Below are positions 35,989 to 44,414 of a stretch of DNA of 64,000 nucleotides, piece after piece. The notes beneath the pieces were generated by a model. It saw only the letters and a list, made by a program, of their open reading frames with translations. It searched no databases and was not told where the DNA came from. Source of the DNA: Dehalococcoidales bacterium (GTDB lineage: Bacteria; Chloroflexota; Dehalococcoidia; Dehalococcoidales; UBA3254). Position 1 is the first letter of the stretch. Each line of letters starts with the position of its first letter. Location: NCBI GenBank assembly GCA_016926695.1, contig JAFGOB010000001.1, positions 19,535 to 83,534 of the forward strand, given 5' to 3'. The translations under genes and the position numbers were made by a program.

Positions 35989-37122
35989 TTAAGTCCGTTC
36001 ATCAACGAGTTCAATCAAGTCTTTAACCTGCTGACTCTCTTTACCAAGGACTTTCTGAAATATTTCTTTACAATACGGGCAGGCTGTAATCAGTAATTCC
36101 GCTCCTGTGTCCTTAAATTCCTTGATTCTCTTCCTGGCATTTTCTTCAGGAAAATCGGGGAAGTAATTACCCGCACTTCTGGCGCCACAGCAAAAGGAGT
36201 TCTCCCTGTTTCTTTTCATTTCCACCAGTTCCACCCCATCCATGGAGGATAACACTTTTCTGGGGGCATTGTAGATGCCCAGACCCCTTCCCAGATAGCA
36301 TGGATCGTGATAACTGACTTTAACTTTATCAGTCTTCCGGCTTTTCAGCTTGCCATTCTGGAAAGCATCGGCTAAAAGCTGGCTGATATGACGGTTACTG
36401 ATGTCAGTGTAACCGGGGACAAGCTCAGTATACCTGTGTGTGATGAACTCCTGACAATGCGGACTAATGAAGACGAACTTTTTGTCCTTGAACGCCTTCA
36501 TTTTATCCCAATTGGCCTTTACCAATGGTTCCAGCTCATGCCAGAATCCATAGTCATAAAGCGTTGCGCCGCAGCACCCTTCTTCTGCGAAGACAGCAAC
36601 CGGGTCACCGATCTTTGCCAGCAACCTCGCGGCGGACTCATATAGCTTGTTTTGTACATCCGTATGGGAGCACTCGGCAAAAATAACAGTACCGGCTTTA
36701 TCATTGTGTATCTTTTCAGGAATCCTGAATTTGCTCTTATACCCGAAATCTCCTTTTTGTCTGATTTCATCGTATATCTCTCTGGCTTTTCCAGCGGGAA
36801 CCAACCCTCTTTCGACTATTTCATGCCTGAGCAACCGTATAAAGTCCAGCCCATCAGCACGTGCACAAAGATCGGTACAAGCCCCGCAGCTAGAGCAGGT
36901 AAAAGCCAGCCTGGCAACTGAATCGTTATAGTCAAGCTCTCCATCTGCCAGAGATTTGATGACGTACATCAAGCCACCGCAGCTAAAAGCAAAACAGCGG
37001 TCATGGGAATAAATAGGGCATAAGACATAATCATGCGGCCACCCTGACGTAGTACAGTTGCCACATTTCAGGCAGGAGGATGCAGTTCCTCGTACATTTT
37101 TTAGCTCAGTTGATAATTTCAT
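35989..37122 (-). CDS. CCG-domain (Fe-S)-binding protein, GlcF/HdrD-like
   Basis: A 377-residue iron-sulfur protein. N-terminal cysteines are CLKCGNC (about 18-24), then CSSCGACTDLC near residue 75 gives a ferredoxin-like cluster. Two CCG domains follow: GCCGATLYDYGFWHELEPLV and SFCCGARSAGNYF, with the HDPCYLGRGLG and CPYC stretches that complete the second. This is the plan of GlpC, GlcF, LutA and HdrD, which pass electrons from a flavin subunit to quinone or a heterodisulfide-type acceptor. The start ATG overlaps the stop of the upstream flavoprotein gene (ATGA), so the two form one complex. Confidence 0.9.
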   Translation of the reverse strand: MKLSTELKNVRGTASSCLKCGNCTTSGWPHDYVLCPIYSHDRCFAFSCGGLMYVIKSLADGELDYNDSVARLAFTCSSCGACTDLCARADGLDFIRLLRHEIVERGLVPAGKAREIYDEIRQKGDFGYKSKFRIPEKIHNDKAGTVIFAECSHTDVQNKLYESAARLLAKIGDPVAVFAEEGCCGATLYDYGFWHELEPLVKANWDKMKAFKDKKFVFISPHCQEFITHRYTELVPGYTDISNRHISQLLADAFQNGKLKSRKTDKVKVSYHDPCYLGRGLGIYNAPRKVLSSMDGVELVEMKRNRENSFCCGARSAGNYFPDFPEENARKRIKEFKDTGAELLITACPYCKEIFQKVLGKESQQVKDLIELVDERT

Positions 37123-38612
37123 TGTTGTTCGCTCCCCGGAAATATTCCTATGTCTCTATTAAGAATGTTGTTGGGATCCAGCGCATTTTTAATTCTCCCC
37201 AGTACATCGGCATAGGTTCCGGTCATGTCCAGATAATTGCCCAGGTAAGCCTTATGCCTCAGCGGGATAGCCCCGTACCTTTCCATCGCTACATCCGTCA
37301 TTTCCTGAAAAGTGGAGAGAACCTTTTTCACCAGTTCCTGGTCGGTGCGTGGTACCATCAGCACAATACGAAACATTATCGAGCGCCCGAAGTCAAAGGG
37401 GTGAACATAGTAGTTGATCGGCCGCCCTGTAGCCTCCCAGGCTTTATTCACCACCCATTTCTCCAGGTTTTTCACGGCCTCGGCTTCGGCCATGACCACC
37501 CACATAGCCATCCAATTACCGCTCTGACCGCCGGCCTGCATCACAGGGCGGGCGCCACGGGTCCTGCGGTTGGGGTGATATTCCTCAAAGATCTGACCCC
37601 ATTGGCCTGCTGTGTTGGGATTATTTTCGATATCTTTTGGGGAAAGGATTCTACCTCCGTATTTCCTGGCAACCTTTTCGATCACTTTCTCATGGGAAAT
37701 CATGGTTTCTTCGTAGCCCGAAAGCATAGTGGTGACTGTGCTGTAAGGAATACCCGCGGGCGCCTGCCTGGGATCAGCCATTGCCAGGGACGGGTTATTT
37801 CTGGTCCAGCCGCCCATATGGAAATTCCAGATAATGGTGTGCTCGGGGATATTATTGTTAATAATGTCTTTAGCAAAATCCACAGCAGCCGGAAAATTAT
37901 CGAAGGCTGCCACGTTAACGCGATTAGCTTCATTTATCGGGTAGATTGTAACGGAAGCCCTGGTGACTATTCCCATGGTAGCATAGGCATAACAAAATAT
38001 ACCCGACAGGTCAGGATACGGGCCATACCTTAACCCGTTGCCGCCGTTTGGAAAGTGCGATGATCCGGTATTGAAAACGGTCCCGTCAGCAAGGACAACT
38101 TCAAGGTCCACGATGGGGTCAAGACGTTTGGTTACAAGACTTTGTGAGGGTCTCATCAAATAGGTACCTATGGGAGAACCGCCACCCGGCCCGGTAGGCA
38201 TCGGACATCGAAATCCCTTCTCCGCCAGTGCGACGGCAAATTGATCGAAGGTAACACCCGGTTCGATAACGGCATATCCTGAGTCGATATTTATTTCTAC
38301 GATTTTATCCATACGTCTGAGGTCCAAAACCATCCCTTCCACGGAAGGTACGCCATATCCGGCAATATTGACACCACGGCCAAAAGCTGTCACGGGAATT
38401 TTATATTTGTTAGCAATCTTCAGAACCTCTACTACATCATCTCTGGTCTCCGGAAGAACCACCCAGTTAGGTTTGCGAAAAGGCACATAACTGGAGTCTG
38501 AAGCATAGGCTACCAGGATCACATCATCATCCTTTACCTTGTTTGCTCCTATGGCATTTTTAAGCTCATCAGAAATGATGTCCACCTGCTTTTTTTCCAT
38601 TTTTAGCAACAT
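37119..38612 (-). CDS. FAD-linked oxidase, GlcD/D-lactate-dehydrogenase-like
   Basis: A 497-residue FAD_binding_4 (PCMH-type) flavoprotein. I choose the ATG at 38612 with a CGGAG site; a TTG at 38639 would add nine residues. The FAD domain shows VLPETRDDVVEVLKIANKYKIPVTAFGRG near residues 50-80, GMVLDLRRMDKI, and PTGPGGGSPIGTYL, and the C-terminal FAD-oxidase domain ends with DPNNILNRDIG. Members oxidise 2-hydroxy acids (glycolate, D-lactate) or alkylphenols (4-cresol and vanillyl oxidases). The translationally coupled CCG protein takes the electrons. Upstream lies an intergenic region with two operator-like dyads. Confidence 0.9.
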   Translation of the reverse strand: MLLKMEKKQVDIISDELKNAIGANKVKDDDVILVAYASDSSYVPFRKPNWVVLPETRDDVVEVLKIANKYKIPVTAFGRGVNIAGYGVPSVEGMVLDLRRMDKIVEINIDSGYAVIEPGVTFDQFAVALAEKGFRCPMPTGPGGGSPIGTYLMRPSQSLVTKRLDPIVDLEVVLADGTVFNTGSSHFPNGGNGLRYGPYPDLSGIFCYAYATMGIVTRASVTIYPINEANRVNVAAFDNFPAAVDFAKDIINNNIPEHTIIWNFHMGGWTRNNPSLAMADPRQAPAGIPYSTVTTMLSGYEETMISHEKVIEKVARKYGGRILSPKDIENNPNTAGQWGQIFEEYHPNRRTRGARPVMQAGGQSGNWMAMWVVMAEAEAVKNLEKWVVNKAWEATGRPINYYVHPFDFGRSIMFRIVLMVPRTDQELVKKVLSTFQEMTDVAMERYGAIPLRHKAYLGNYLDMTGTYADVLGRIKNALDPNNILNRDIGIFPGSEQQ

Positions 38613-38752
38613 AGCATAATCTCCGTCTTTTATTGCCAAAGTTCATGAAACATTTTCTGGATAGTAACCCTCACCCTGAAGTTGTATCAGCTAATATTTG
38701 GAAATCGAATCCTTTCAGTGTCATCGCCGGGCAGTGTCCAGCACAATCCAAT

Positions 38753-38774
38753 ACATATATGACGTCTTATATGT
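38753..38774. promoter_or_regulatory. 22-bp near-perfect operator-like dyad, copy 1
   Basis: The half-sites ACATATA (38753-38759) and TATATGT (38768-38774) flank a palindromic GACGTC core (38761-38766); only one base pair of the 22-bp dyad (38760/38767) is not symmetric. It lies 141 bp upstream of the flavoprotein ATG at 38612, in the 555-bp divergent region that separates it from the hydantoinase genes. A related site occurs at 38997-39012. The symmetry suits a dimeric regulator, for example of the GntR or FadR type; no regulator gene is adjacent. Confidence 0.6.
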
Positions 38775-38996
38775 CGTAATCGAAATTATAGAAAATACAC
38801 ATGTTTTTGTCAAGGCTAAGGTTAATTTTTACCGTTTTCAATGTAGTGAATAACCCCGCAGCAAGTTATAGAGCATCCGCCGGCGAGATGGAACGGCACG
38901 CTTTACAAATTTTACTTCAACAATATATTATTTAGATTTAAGATTATGTAATCAAATTGCCTGAAACTGAAGCTTGCCTGTTGCAGCCAAACCTGT

Positions 38997-39012
38997 ATAT
39001 AACGTCATAAAT
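38997..39012. promoter_or_regulatory. Operator-like site, copy 2
   Basis: ATATAACGTCATAAAT matches 13 of 16 bases of the centre of copy 1 (38757-38772). The core ACGTC positions of the two copies are 240 bp apart, which would suit DNA looping or separate control of the two divergent operons. It is less symmetric than copy 1, so it would be a weaker site. Confidence 0.45.
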
Positions 39013-39029
39013 AACTGTGGATAGAACAC

Positions 39030-39102
39030 GGCCTGATCGAGTCTCCGACGAGCAGACTCCGGCCACCTGTGCGCCTTGCGGAGTCGGCAGACCGACCAGG
39101 CC
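39030..39102. repeat. Long GC-rich hairpin in the hydantoinase leader region
   Basis: GGCCTGATCG (39030-39039) pairs with CGACCAGGCC (39093-39102) with one mismatch. Just inside, GTCTCCGAC (39041-39049) pairs with GTCGGCAGAC (39083-39092) with one bulged base. An alternative inner pairing, GACTCC with GGAGTC, is also possible. The element is much richer in GC than the AT-rich flanks, and ends about 65 bp before the first possible hydantoinase start. No T-run follows, so a simple terminator is unlikely. A structured leader RNA or a mobile palindrome are both possible. Confidence 0.5.
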
Positions 39103-39272
39103 GGGGCAATTTGTCAATACGCATAAATAAAAGGCGTTGCATGTAGATAGTCCGGGAGGCTATATTTATGTCAAACCGGAGGCCCCTGGTTCCCGTTTTT
39201 CATCTTCCGGGGAGACCAGGCTATATCATCTTGAACAATAATTGCCATCTTTTAATTGATAAGGAGCAGGCC

Positions 39273-41312
39273 TTGAAAAGAATCGCAGTGGATATGGGAG
39301 GGACCTTTACCGACCTGGTCTACATTGACGACGAGACGGAGCAAATCATAAACGGCAAGGTGCGCAGCACACCGCAGGACATCGGTCAGGCGGTTATGAA
39401 CGTAGTAAAGAAAATGAGGCTGGACCTGTCCGATATTGCTATATTTATTAACGGGACTACCGCCGGCCTGAATGCCATAGCGCAGCGAAAAGGCTCGAAA
39501 GTGGGACTGATAACCACTGAAGGATTCAGAGACGTACTGGAGATGGCCCGCGGTTCCATGAAAAATCCATATGACCCCATGTCAAAAAAACCGCAGCCGC
39601 TGGTGCCCCGTTATCTCTGTATCGGGGTTCGTGAACGGATGGACTATGCGGGTAAAGAGGTTGAACCGCTGTGTGTCGCAGACCTGCAAGAAGCCGTTAG
39701 GAAATTCAGGGAAAACGGTGTCGAGGCAATTGCCGTCTGTTTTTTGCATTCTCACGTTAATCCGGAACATGAACGAATGGCGGGGGAAATTTTAAAAGAA
39801 CTCTGGCCTGAAGTGACGGTCTCCCTCAGCCACAGGGTAGCCCGGCAGATCAGGGAATACGAGAGAATGAGCAGTACCGTCATCAGCGCCTACATGGCCA
39901 AAGCCATCATGGGCTATTTGGGCCGGATGGACAAAAACCTGAAAGAGGAGCAATTCAAAGGTCAGTTGCTGATATTGGGGCCGGGAGGGGTTATGGGAGT
40001 GGAGGCAGTTAAAGAGAATCTTCTTTATACATTAGCCTCAGGTACGGCCGGCGGTGCGGCCGGGGCGGCTTATGCGGCCGGGTTGTGCGGTATCAAAAAC
40101 TTTATTACCATGGATGTTGGTGGTACCAGCTTCGATGTCTCCTTAATCAAAGACGGCGTAAACATTGAAAAGCATCAATCGGAGGTCATGGGCTTTCCGC
40201 TGCTGATGTCCGGCATAGAGGTAGAAAGTATTGGCGCCGGGGGAGGCAGTATTGCCAGGGTGGATTCCGCTGGGCTTCTGACCGTAGGTCCGGAAAGCGC
40301 CGGGGCTGTTCCGGGACCCATGGCCTACGGGCAGGGAGGCAAAGAACCGACGGTAACGGATGCAGCTCTTGTTAACGGGATAATAGACCCTGACTATTTC
40401 CTGGGCGGTGAAGTCCGTCTGGACGTTGAACTGGCCGTCAGGGGCATCCGGGAAATTGCGGATAAGCTGGATATCGACCTGAACAAAGCGGCGGATGGTA
40501 TTCTGGCTGTAGCCCGCAATAATATGACCGCTGCCACCACGGAAAAGCTTATCGGCCGGGGATACGATCCCAGAGAGTTCAGTATAATGGCCTTTGGCGG
40601 CGGGGGCGGTCTTTTTGCCGGCCATATAGCCCGGGATATGTCAATAAGGAAAGTAGTTGTACCGCCGGGACCGGGCGTGTTTTGCGCGTGGGGCATATTG
40701 ACTATGAACATAGTCCATAGCTATACCAGGTCTTATGCCCGTACACTGGATACCCTGGATGTTCAGGAGCTGGCCGCTATTTACCTGGAGATGGAAAAAG
40801 AAGCGCAGGAAACCCTTCAACTGGAAGGTATGTCGGAAGACGATATCGAATTTGTCCGCTCGATGGATATGGGTTATGAATACCAGCGACATTATATCGA
40901 GACGCCGGTCCCGGGAGGAGCATTCAGCGTCAACTCAAAAGACATTATCAGAGAATCTTTTGAAAGTATTCATGAAAATCGTTACGGGCACCGCATCAAG
41001 GCTCCTTTGATAACCGTAAACATCCGGCTGAAAGCGATCGGGAAAATCAAGGATGTTTCGATAAAAGAAATAGAAAAAGACAGCGAAATTCCGCTGGAGG
41101 CAATCAAGCCGGCGAGAAAGGTCTACCTTGAGGGCAATTTCGTTGAAACTCCAATATTTGAAAGGGGCAGATTGTTGTGCGGAAATATGATCCCGGGTCC
41201 GGCCATAATCGAAGAGCCTTATCATACCACACTGGTAATGCCGGGACAAACTCTGGAAGTGGACAAGTACGGGAATCTCGTGATCACGGTAGGAGGGAAA
41301 ACAAATGCTTGA
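39273..41312 (+). CDS. Hydantoinase/oxoprolinase subunit A
   Basis: A 679-residue HyuA-family protein with the N-terminal ATP-binding motif RIAVDMGGTFTDLVYID and the central blocks FINGTTAGLNAIAQRKG, SHRVARQIREYERMSSTVI and FITMDVGGTSFDVSLI. I choose TTG 39273, which follows AAGGAG (39261-39266) and fits the usual family start. An in-frame ATG at 39168 also has a GGGAGG site and would add 35 residues that do not look like the family. HyuA with HyuB catalyses ATP-dependent hydrolysis of hydantoin or oxoproline-like rings; related proteins form acetone or acetophenone carboxylases. The stop overlaps the HyuB start by 8 bp. Confidence 0.9.
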   Translation: MKRIAVDMGGTFTDLVYIDDETEQIINGKVRSTPQDIGQAVMNVVKKMRLDLSDIAIFINGTTAGLNAIAQRKGSKVGLITTEGFRDVLEMARGSMKNPYDPMSKKPQPLVPRYLCIGVRERMDYAGKEVEPLCVADLQEAVRKFRENGVEAIAVCFLHSHVNPEHERMAGEILKELWPEVTVSLSHRVARQIREYERMSSTVISAYMAKAIMGYLGRMDKNLKEEQFKGQLLILGPGGVMGVEAVKENLLYTLASGTAGGAAGAAYAAGLCGIKNFITMDVGGTSFDVSLIKDGVNIEKHQSEVMGFPLLMSGIEVESIGAGGGSIARVDSAGLLTVGPESAGAVPGPMAYGQGGKEPTVTDAALVNGIIDPDYFLGGEVRLDVELAVRGIREIADKLDIDLNKAADGILAVARNNMTAATTEKLIGRGYDPREFSIMAFGGGGGLFAGHIARDMSIRKVVVPPGPGVFCAWGILTMNIVHSYTRSYARTLDTLDVQELAAIYLEMEKEAQETLQLEGMSEDDIEFVRSMDMGYEYQRHYIETPVPGGAFSVNSKDIIRESFESIHENRYGHRIKAPLITVNIRLKAIGKIKDVSIKEIEKDSEIPLEAIKPARKVYLEGNFVETPIFERGRLLCGNMIPGPAIIEEPYHTTLVMPGQTLEVDKYGNLVITVGGKTNA

Positions 41313-43014
41313 ATTAGACCCGATTACCTTTGCGGTCGTTCAAAAAAAATTCGTGTCCATTGCCAATTCCATGATGGAGACAGGGGTTCGCACGGCTGTT
41401 ACTACCTTCATGTATGAAGTAAGGGACTGCCTGTTCGGGATTCTGGATGCGGAAGGCAACGCGGTTGCTGAAAGTCACGGCCTGTTTATGGGGACTCTAA
41501 GCCCGGCTGTCAAGAATTGTTTGTCGTATATTCCCGGAGAACAGATGGAACCGGGGGACGTGGTAATTTCCACTGGACCGGAAATCACCGGAAATCATAC
41601 CTCCGATGCAGTGGTGTTCACGCCGATTTTTTACAGGGATAAGATTTTCGGTTTCGCAGCTACTAAATCGCACTGGCAGGACCTGGGAGCTAAGAGTTCT
41701 TATCCTTCAGACGCTACCAATATTTACGAGGAGGGTAAACGGTTCCCCCCGGTCAGGCTTTACAAAAAAGGCCGGCTGCAATCCGATATCTGGGGAATTA
41801 TCCAATGGAATTCGCGGGCTCCCGAGCATGTCTGGGGTGACCTGCAAGCTCAGATTGCCGGCTGCCGATACGGTGAAAAGCAGATTGTGGAGCTGCTGGA
41901 CAAGTACGGGGCAGACACGGTAAACCTCTGTATCCTGAAAATGTATGACTACAGTGAGCAGATAACCCGGAATGCGATAGACAAATTGCCCGAAGGTACG
42001 TTTACTGCCGAAGATTACCTGGACAGCAACGGCCTCGACTTGAATAAACCCGTCAAGACAATGGTCAGCGTCACTATTAAAGGAAGCGACATCACCGTGG
42101 ACTTAACCGGTTCGGCGCCGGAACAAAGAGGTCCCATGAACGGTCAATGGGTTACTACTTTATCGGCTGTCAGGACTGCCATTAAATCATTGACCACTCC
42201 CGAGCTGCCTTTGAATGAAGGCTTCAATCGACCTATCAAAGTAATTGCGCCCAAAGGTACCATTTATAATCCCGGTCCCACAGCCCCCTGTTTTCTCTGC
42301 GGCAACATATCGTCAACCATCGGGGTACTGATCTCCCGGGCCCTCTACAAAATACTACCGGAAAAGATACCGGCCTGTTCCGGAAGAGATGTAATCGGAA
42401 ATGGATTTTATGGCGTTGACCCCGCTTCCGGAAGATATTGGACCACACTCACTCCCTGCTATGTCGGGCAGGGCGCCGACTACAGGTCCGATGGCGACAG
42501 CTATATCATGGGACCGGCAACCAATATCCCTGCCGAAATACTGGAGTCTTCTTTTCCCATGTTTATCGAAAAGGTCGCCCTGATTCAAGACAGCGGAGGG
42601 GCCGGTAAATACCGGGGAGGCGTCGGCTCCCGCCTTTACGTTAAAGCCCTGGCCCCGATAAATTTTTATAGTTTCATTGAAAACAGCACTACCCCTCACT
42701 GGGGCTTCCTGGGCGGTAAACCCGGTCTTAAAAACTACGCTGCCATAAAATCCCGAAAAGCAGGAGAGTTCGACCTGATAAAAACTTCAGGCATTAAATT
42801 GGAGCCGGACGACAGAGTAATAGTGACCGCCGGAGGCGGGGGAGGTTATGGGAATCCGCTGCAACGGGATATCGAAATGGTACGCCTGGACGTAATGAAC
42901 GGGTATATCTCGACAGATAGCGCCATCCGGGACTACGGGGTCTTTATAAACCCGGACACCTTCGAGGTAGATTGGGAAGCCACGCAAATATTAAGAAAAT
43001 ATCTGGTTATGTAG
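41305..43014 (+). CDS. Hydantoinase/oxoprolinase subunit B
   Basis: A 569-residue HyuB-family protein, the usual length for the B subunit. Marks are ITFAVVQKKFVSIANSMMETG at the N-terminus, GILDAEGNAVAESHGLFMGTL, ITGNHTSDAVVFTPIFY (an NHTxD metal-type motif) and the C-terminal GAGKYRGGVGSRLYV and GGGGGYGNPLQRD blocks. It acts with the preceding A subunit. No gamma subunit or biotin carrier follows, which favours a hydantoinase or oxoprolinase role over acetone or acetophenone carboxylation. A hairpin terminator starts directly after the stop. Confidence 0.9.
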   Translation: MLELDPITFAVVQKKFVSIANSMMETGVRTAVTTFMYEVRDCLFGILDAEGNAVAESHGLFMGTLSPAVKNCLSYIPGEQMEPGDVVISTGPEITGNHTSDAVVFTPIFYRDKIFGFAATKSHWQDLGAKSSYPSDATNIYEEGKRFPPVRLYKKGRLQSDIWGIIQWNSRAPEHVWGDLQAQIAGCRYGEKQIVELLDKYGADTVNLCILKMYDYSEQITRNAIDKLPEGTFTAEDYLDSNGLDLNKPVKTMVSVTIKGSDITVDLTGSAPEQRGPMNGQWVTTLSAVRTAIKSLTTPELPLNEGFNRPIKVIAPKGTIYNPGPTAPCFLCGNISSTIGVLISRALYKILPEKIPACSGRDVIGNGFYGVDPASGRYWTTLTPCYVGQGADYRSDGDSYIMGPATNIPAEILESSFPMFIEKVALIQDSGGAGKYRGGVGSRLYVKALAPINFYSFIENSTTPHWGFLGGKPGLKNYAAIKSRKAGEFDLIKTSGIKLEPDDRVIVTAGGGGGYGNPLQRDIEMVRLDVMNGYISTDSAIRDYGVFINPDTFEVDWEATQILRKYLVM

Positions 43015-43046
43015 AAAAGGAGCGGTTTTTCATTCCGCTCCCTTTA
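43015..43046. terminator. Bidirectional intrinsic terminator between hydantoinase B and the collagen-like gene
   Basis: GGAGCGG (43019-43025) pairs with CCGCTCC (43035-43041), preceded by AAAA and followed by CTTTAAATT. The A-run on one side and T-run on the other let it work in both directions, which suits the convergent genes ending at 43014 and 43068. Confidence 0.7.
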
Positions 43047-43067
43047 AATTATTCCTGATACTTGAGC

Positions 43068-43844
43068 TTAATTTCCCAGGGGTACCCAGTACATCCTTAA
43101 TTGTCCCTCTTGCCCATACCATGTTATTTTCCATTGAGTGCCTTTATTCAGAGGTACAGTTAACAATGCCGTATCGCCGCCATCCATTGCCTGTGCGCCA
43201 AGGGGTTGATTCCACCAGTCTCCAATGTTGCTTTTTACATGTAATGTTACCCATAAAGGCCCGCCTGAATTTACGGCACTTGCAATCAAAAACCCGTCTG
43301 TTGCCGCTGTGTACTCGGTATCAGGTAAATATGGAGTCATACCTCCAATAGCAGGCGCCGCTCCGTCTTTAGCCAGGATTTCCCTTGCATCCCCATCCCA
43401 GATGTAGGATTTCTTATCTGTGATGTTGTAATAAGCATTATTAAGGGTTGGACTGTTTGGAGGAGAATAAAGGCTGCCTAACCACAGAATAGAAATACCG
43501 TTAGTCCCGTTGGTGCCGGCCGGACCCTGGATACCCTGCGGCCCGGTTTCACCCTGCATACCCTGAGGACCCATGTCGCCCTGCGGACCCTGCGGCCCGG
43601 TCTCACCCTGGATACCTTGAGGCACCTCTTCACCTTGCGGAACCTGCGGCCCCGGGATTAGCTCGATGTCATTGATTGCATCCCAGAGCTTGCCGATTTC
43701 TGTCTGGATGTTGGTAACCGCTGTCCAGATGGCATCAAAAGGATTGTGCTCTTCCTCCGTTGGCTTGGCTGCCAGAATCGGACCCGCCGCCAGAATGGTT
43801 ACCAGGACTACCGCTAATACCGCCAGAATTGCTTTTTTTATCAT
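43068..43844 (-). CDS. Secreted collagen-like repeat protein
   Basis: A 258-residue protein with a cleavable Sec signal peptide (charged MIKK, a hydrophobic core to about residue 20, likely cleavage after AA near 26). Residues about 36-60 (WTAVTNIQTEIGKLWDAIND) look like a short coiled coil. Residues about 77-117 form a collagen-like Gly-X-Y run rich in GPQG, GETGPQG and GTNG. A C-terminal domain of about 140 residues, with WIGS-like start and WVPLGN end, has no family that I recognise; similar heads trimerise in bacterial collagens. It is probably exported and surface-associated or released. The gene stands alone, opposite to its neighbours; the function is unknown. Confidence 0.85.
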   Translation of the reverse strand: MIKKAILAVLAVVLVTILAAGPILAAKPTEEEHNPFDAIWTAVTNIQTEIGKLWDAINDIELIPGPQVPQGEEVPQGIQGETGPQGPQGDMGPQGMQGETGPQGIQGPAGTNGTNGISILWLGSLYSPPNSPTLNNAYYNITDKKSYIWDGDAREILAKDGAAPAIGGMTPYLPDTEYTAATDGFLIASAVNSGGPLWVTLHVKSNIGDWWNQPLGAQAMDGGDTALLTVPLNKGTQWKITWYGQEGQLRMYWVPLGN

Positions 43845-43960
43845 TGCTGCTCCTTTCTTACTGTTTTTATCTTTTCTTCAGGCTATTTAAGAGAGTACCA
43901 CTTGAAAGTACCGCACAAAATGTCCCCATGGACAGAAAAAGTACAGTCTCTGAAATTGAA

Positions 43961-43982
43961 AGACTGTCTCCAGGGACAGTCT
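43961..43982. repeat. 8-bp inverted repeat
   Basis: AGACTGTC (43961-43968) and GACAGTCT (43975-43982) form a perfect hairpin with a 6-base spacer in the 291-bp region between the collagen-like gene and the AbrB gene. No T-run follows. Apart from this and the promoter at 44075-44103 I see nothing else in the region. Confidence 0.4.
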
Positions 43983-44074
43983 CGAATCGGGATTATACAA
44001 TCAAGAAGATTGAAAATACCCCATCAGTCCGTCACGCCTGGGTACACCAGAGCTTGTTCTGGTACCTCCGGTAA

Positions 44075-44103
44075 TTGCTCCACAAGGCGGCGAATGTTAT
44101 ATT
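44075..44103 (+). promoter_or_regulatory. Promoter of the AbrB-PIN operon
   Basis: TTGCTC (44075-44080) and TATATT (44098-44103) are separated by 17 bp, a good sigma-70-type fit. The start codon of the AbrB gene follows at 44136, with AGGAGG at 44123-44128. Antitoxins of this type usually repress their own promoter. Confidence 0.55.
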
Positions 44104-44135
44104 ATAAGTAATACTGAAAGGCAGGAGGTCATACC

Positions 44136-44414
44136 ATGGCCAATAAAGTTGGTTCTAAAGGTCAGGTAGTCATTGATAAAGAGCTGCGCGACCAACTGGG
44201 CATAAAGCCGGGCTGGATAGCCCTCCAGCAGATCAGCGGAGACCATATCGAACTCTATTTTATCCCTCCGGAGCATAAACAATCTCTTAAGGGGAGCCTT
44301 GCCGGGCATATTAAAATGCGGGTAAAACCGGGGAAAGACTGGGATAAAGCCCGGGAGACGGCCTGGGATAAAGCAGCGCAGGAGAAGATGACATCACAAG
44401 AGAAAGCAGCATGA
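44136..44414 (+). CDS. AbrB/SpoVT-fold antitoxin
   Basis: A 92-residue protein with an N-terminal swapped-hairpin AbrB domain (KVGSKGQVVIDKELRDQLGIKPGW, about residues 4-27) of the VapB/MazE type. The C-terminal part is basic and helical (GHIKMRVKPGKDWDKARETAWDKAAQE), suited to bind a toxin. It overlaps the PIN gene by 4 bp (ATGA), the typical antitoxin-first order. It should neutralise the toxin and bind its own promoter. Confidence 0.88.
   Translation: MANKVGSKGQVVIDKELRDQLGIKPGWIALQQISGDHIELYFIPPEHKQSLKGSLAGHIKMRVKPGKDWDKARETAWDKAAQEKMTSQEKAA

Noticed and set aside
37080..38033. 317-codon open frame on the plus strand
   Set aside because: Antisense to the GlcD-like flavoprotein, which has full domain support.
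43845..44074. Repeated GTACAG/GGGACAGT-like words upstream of the AbrB gene
   Set aside because: They look like a simple inverted repeat and imperfect neighbours, not a CRISPR or a clear operator series.
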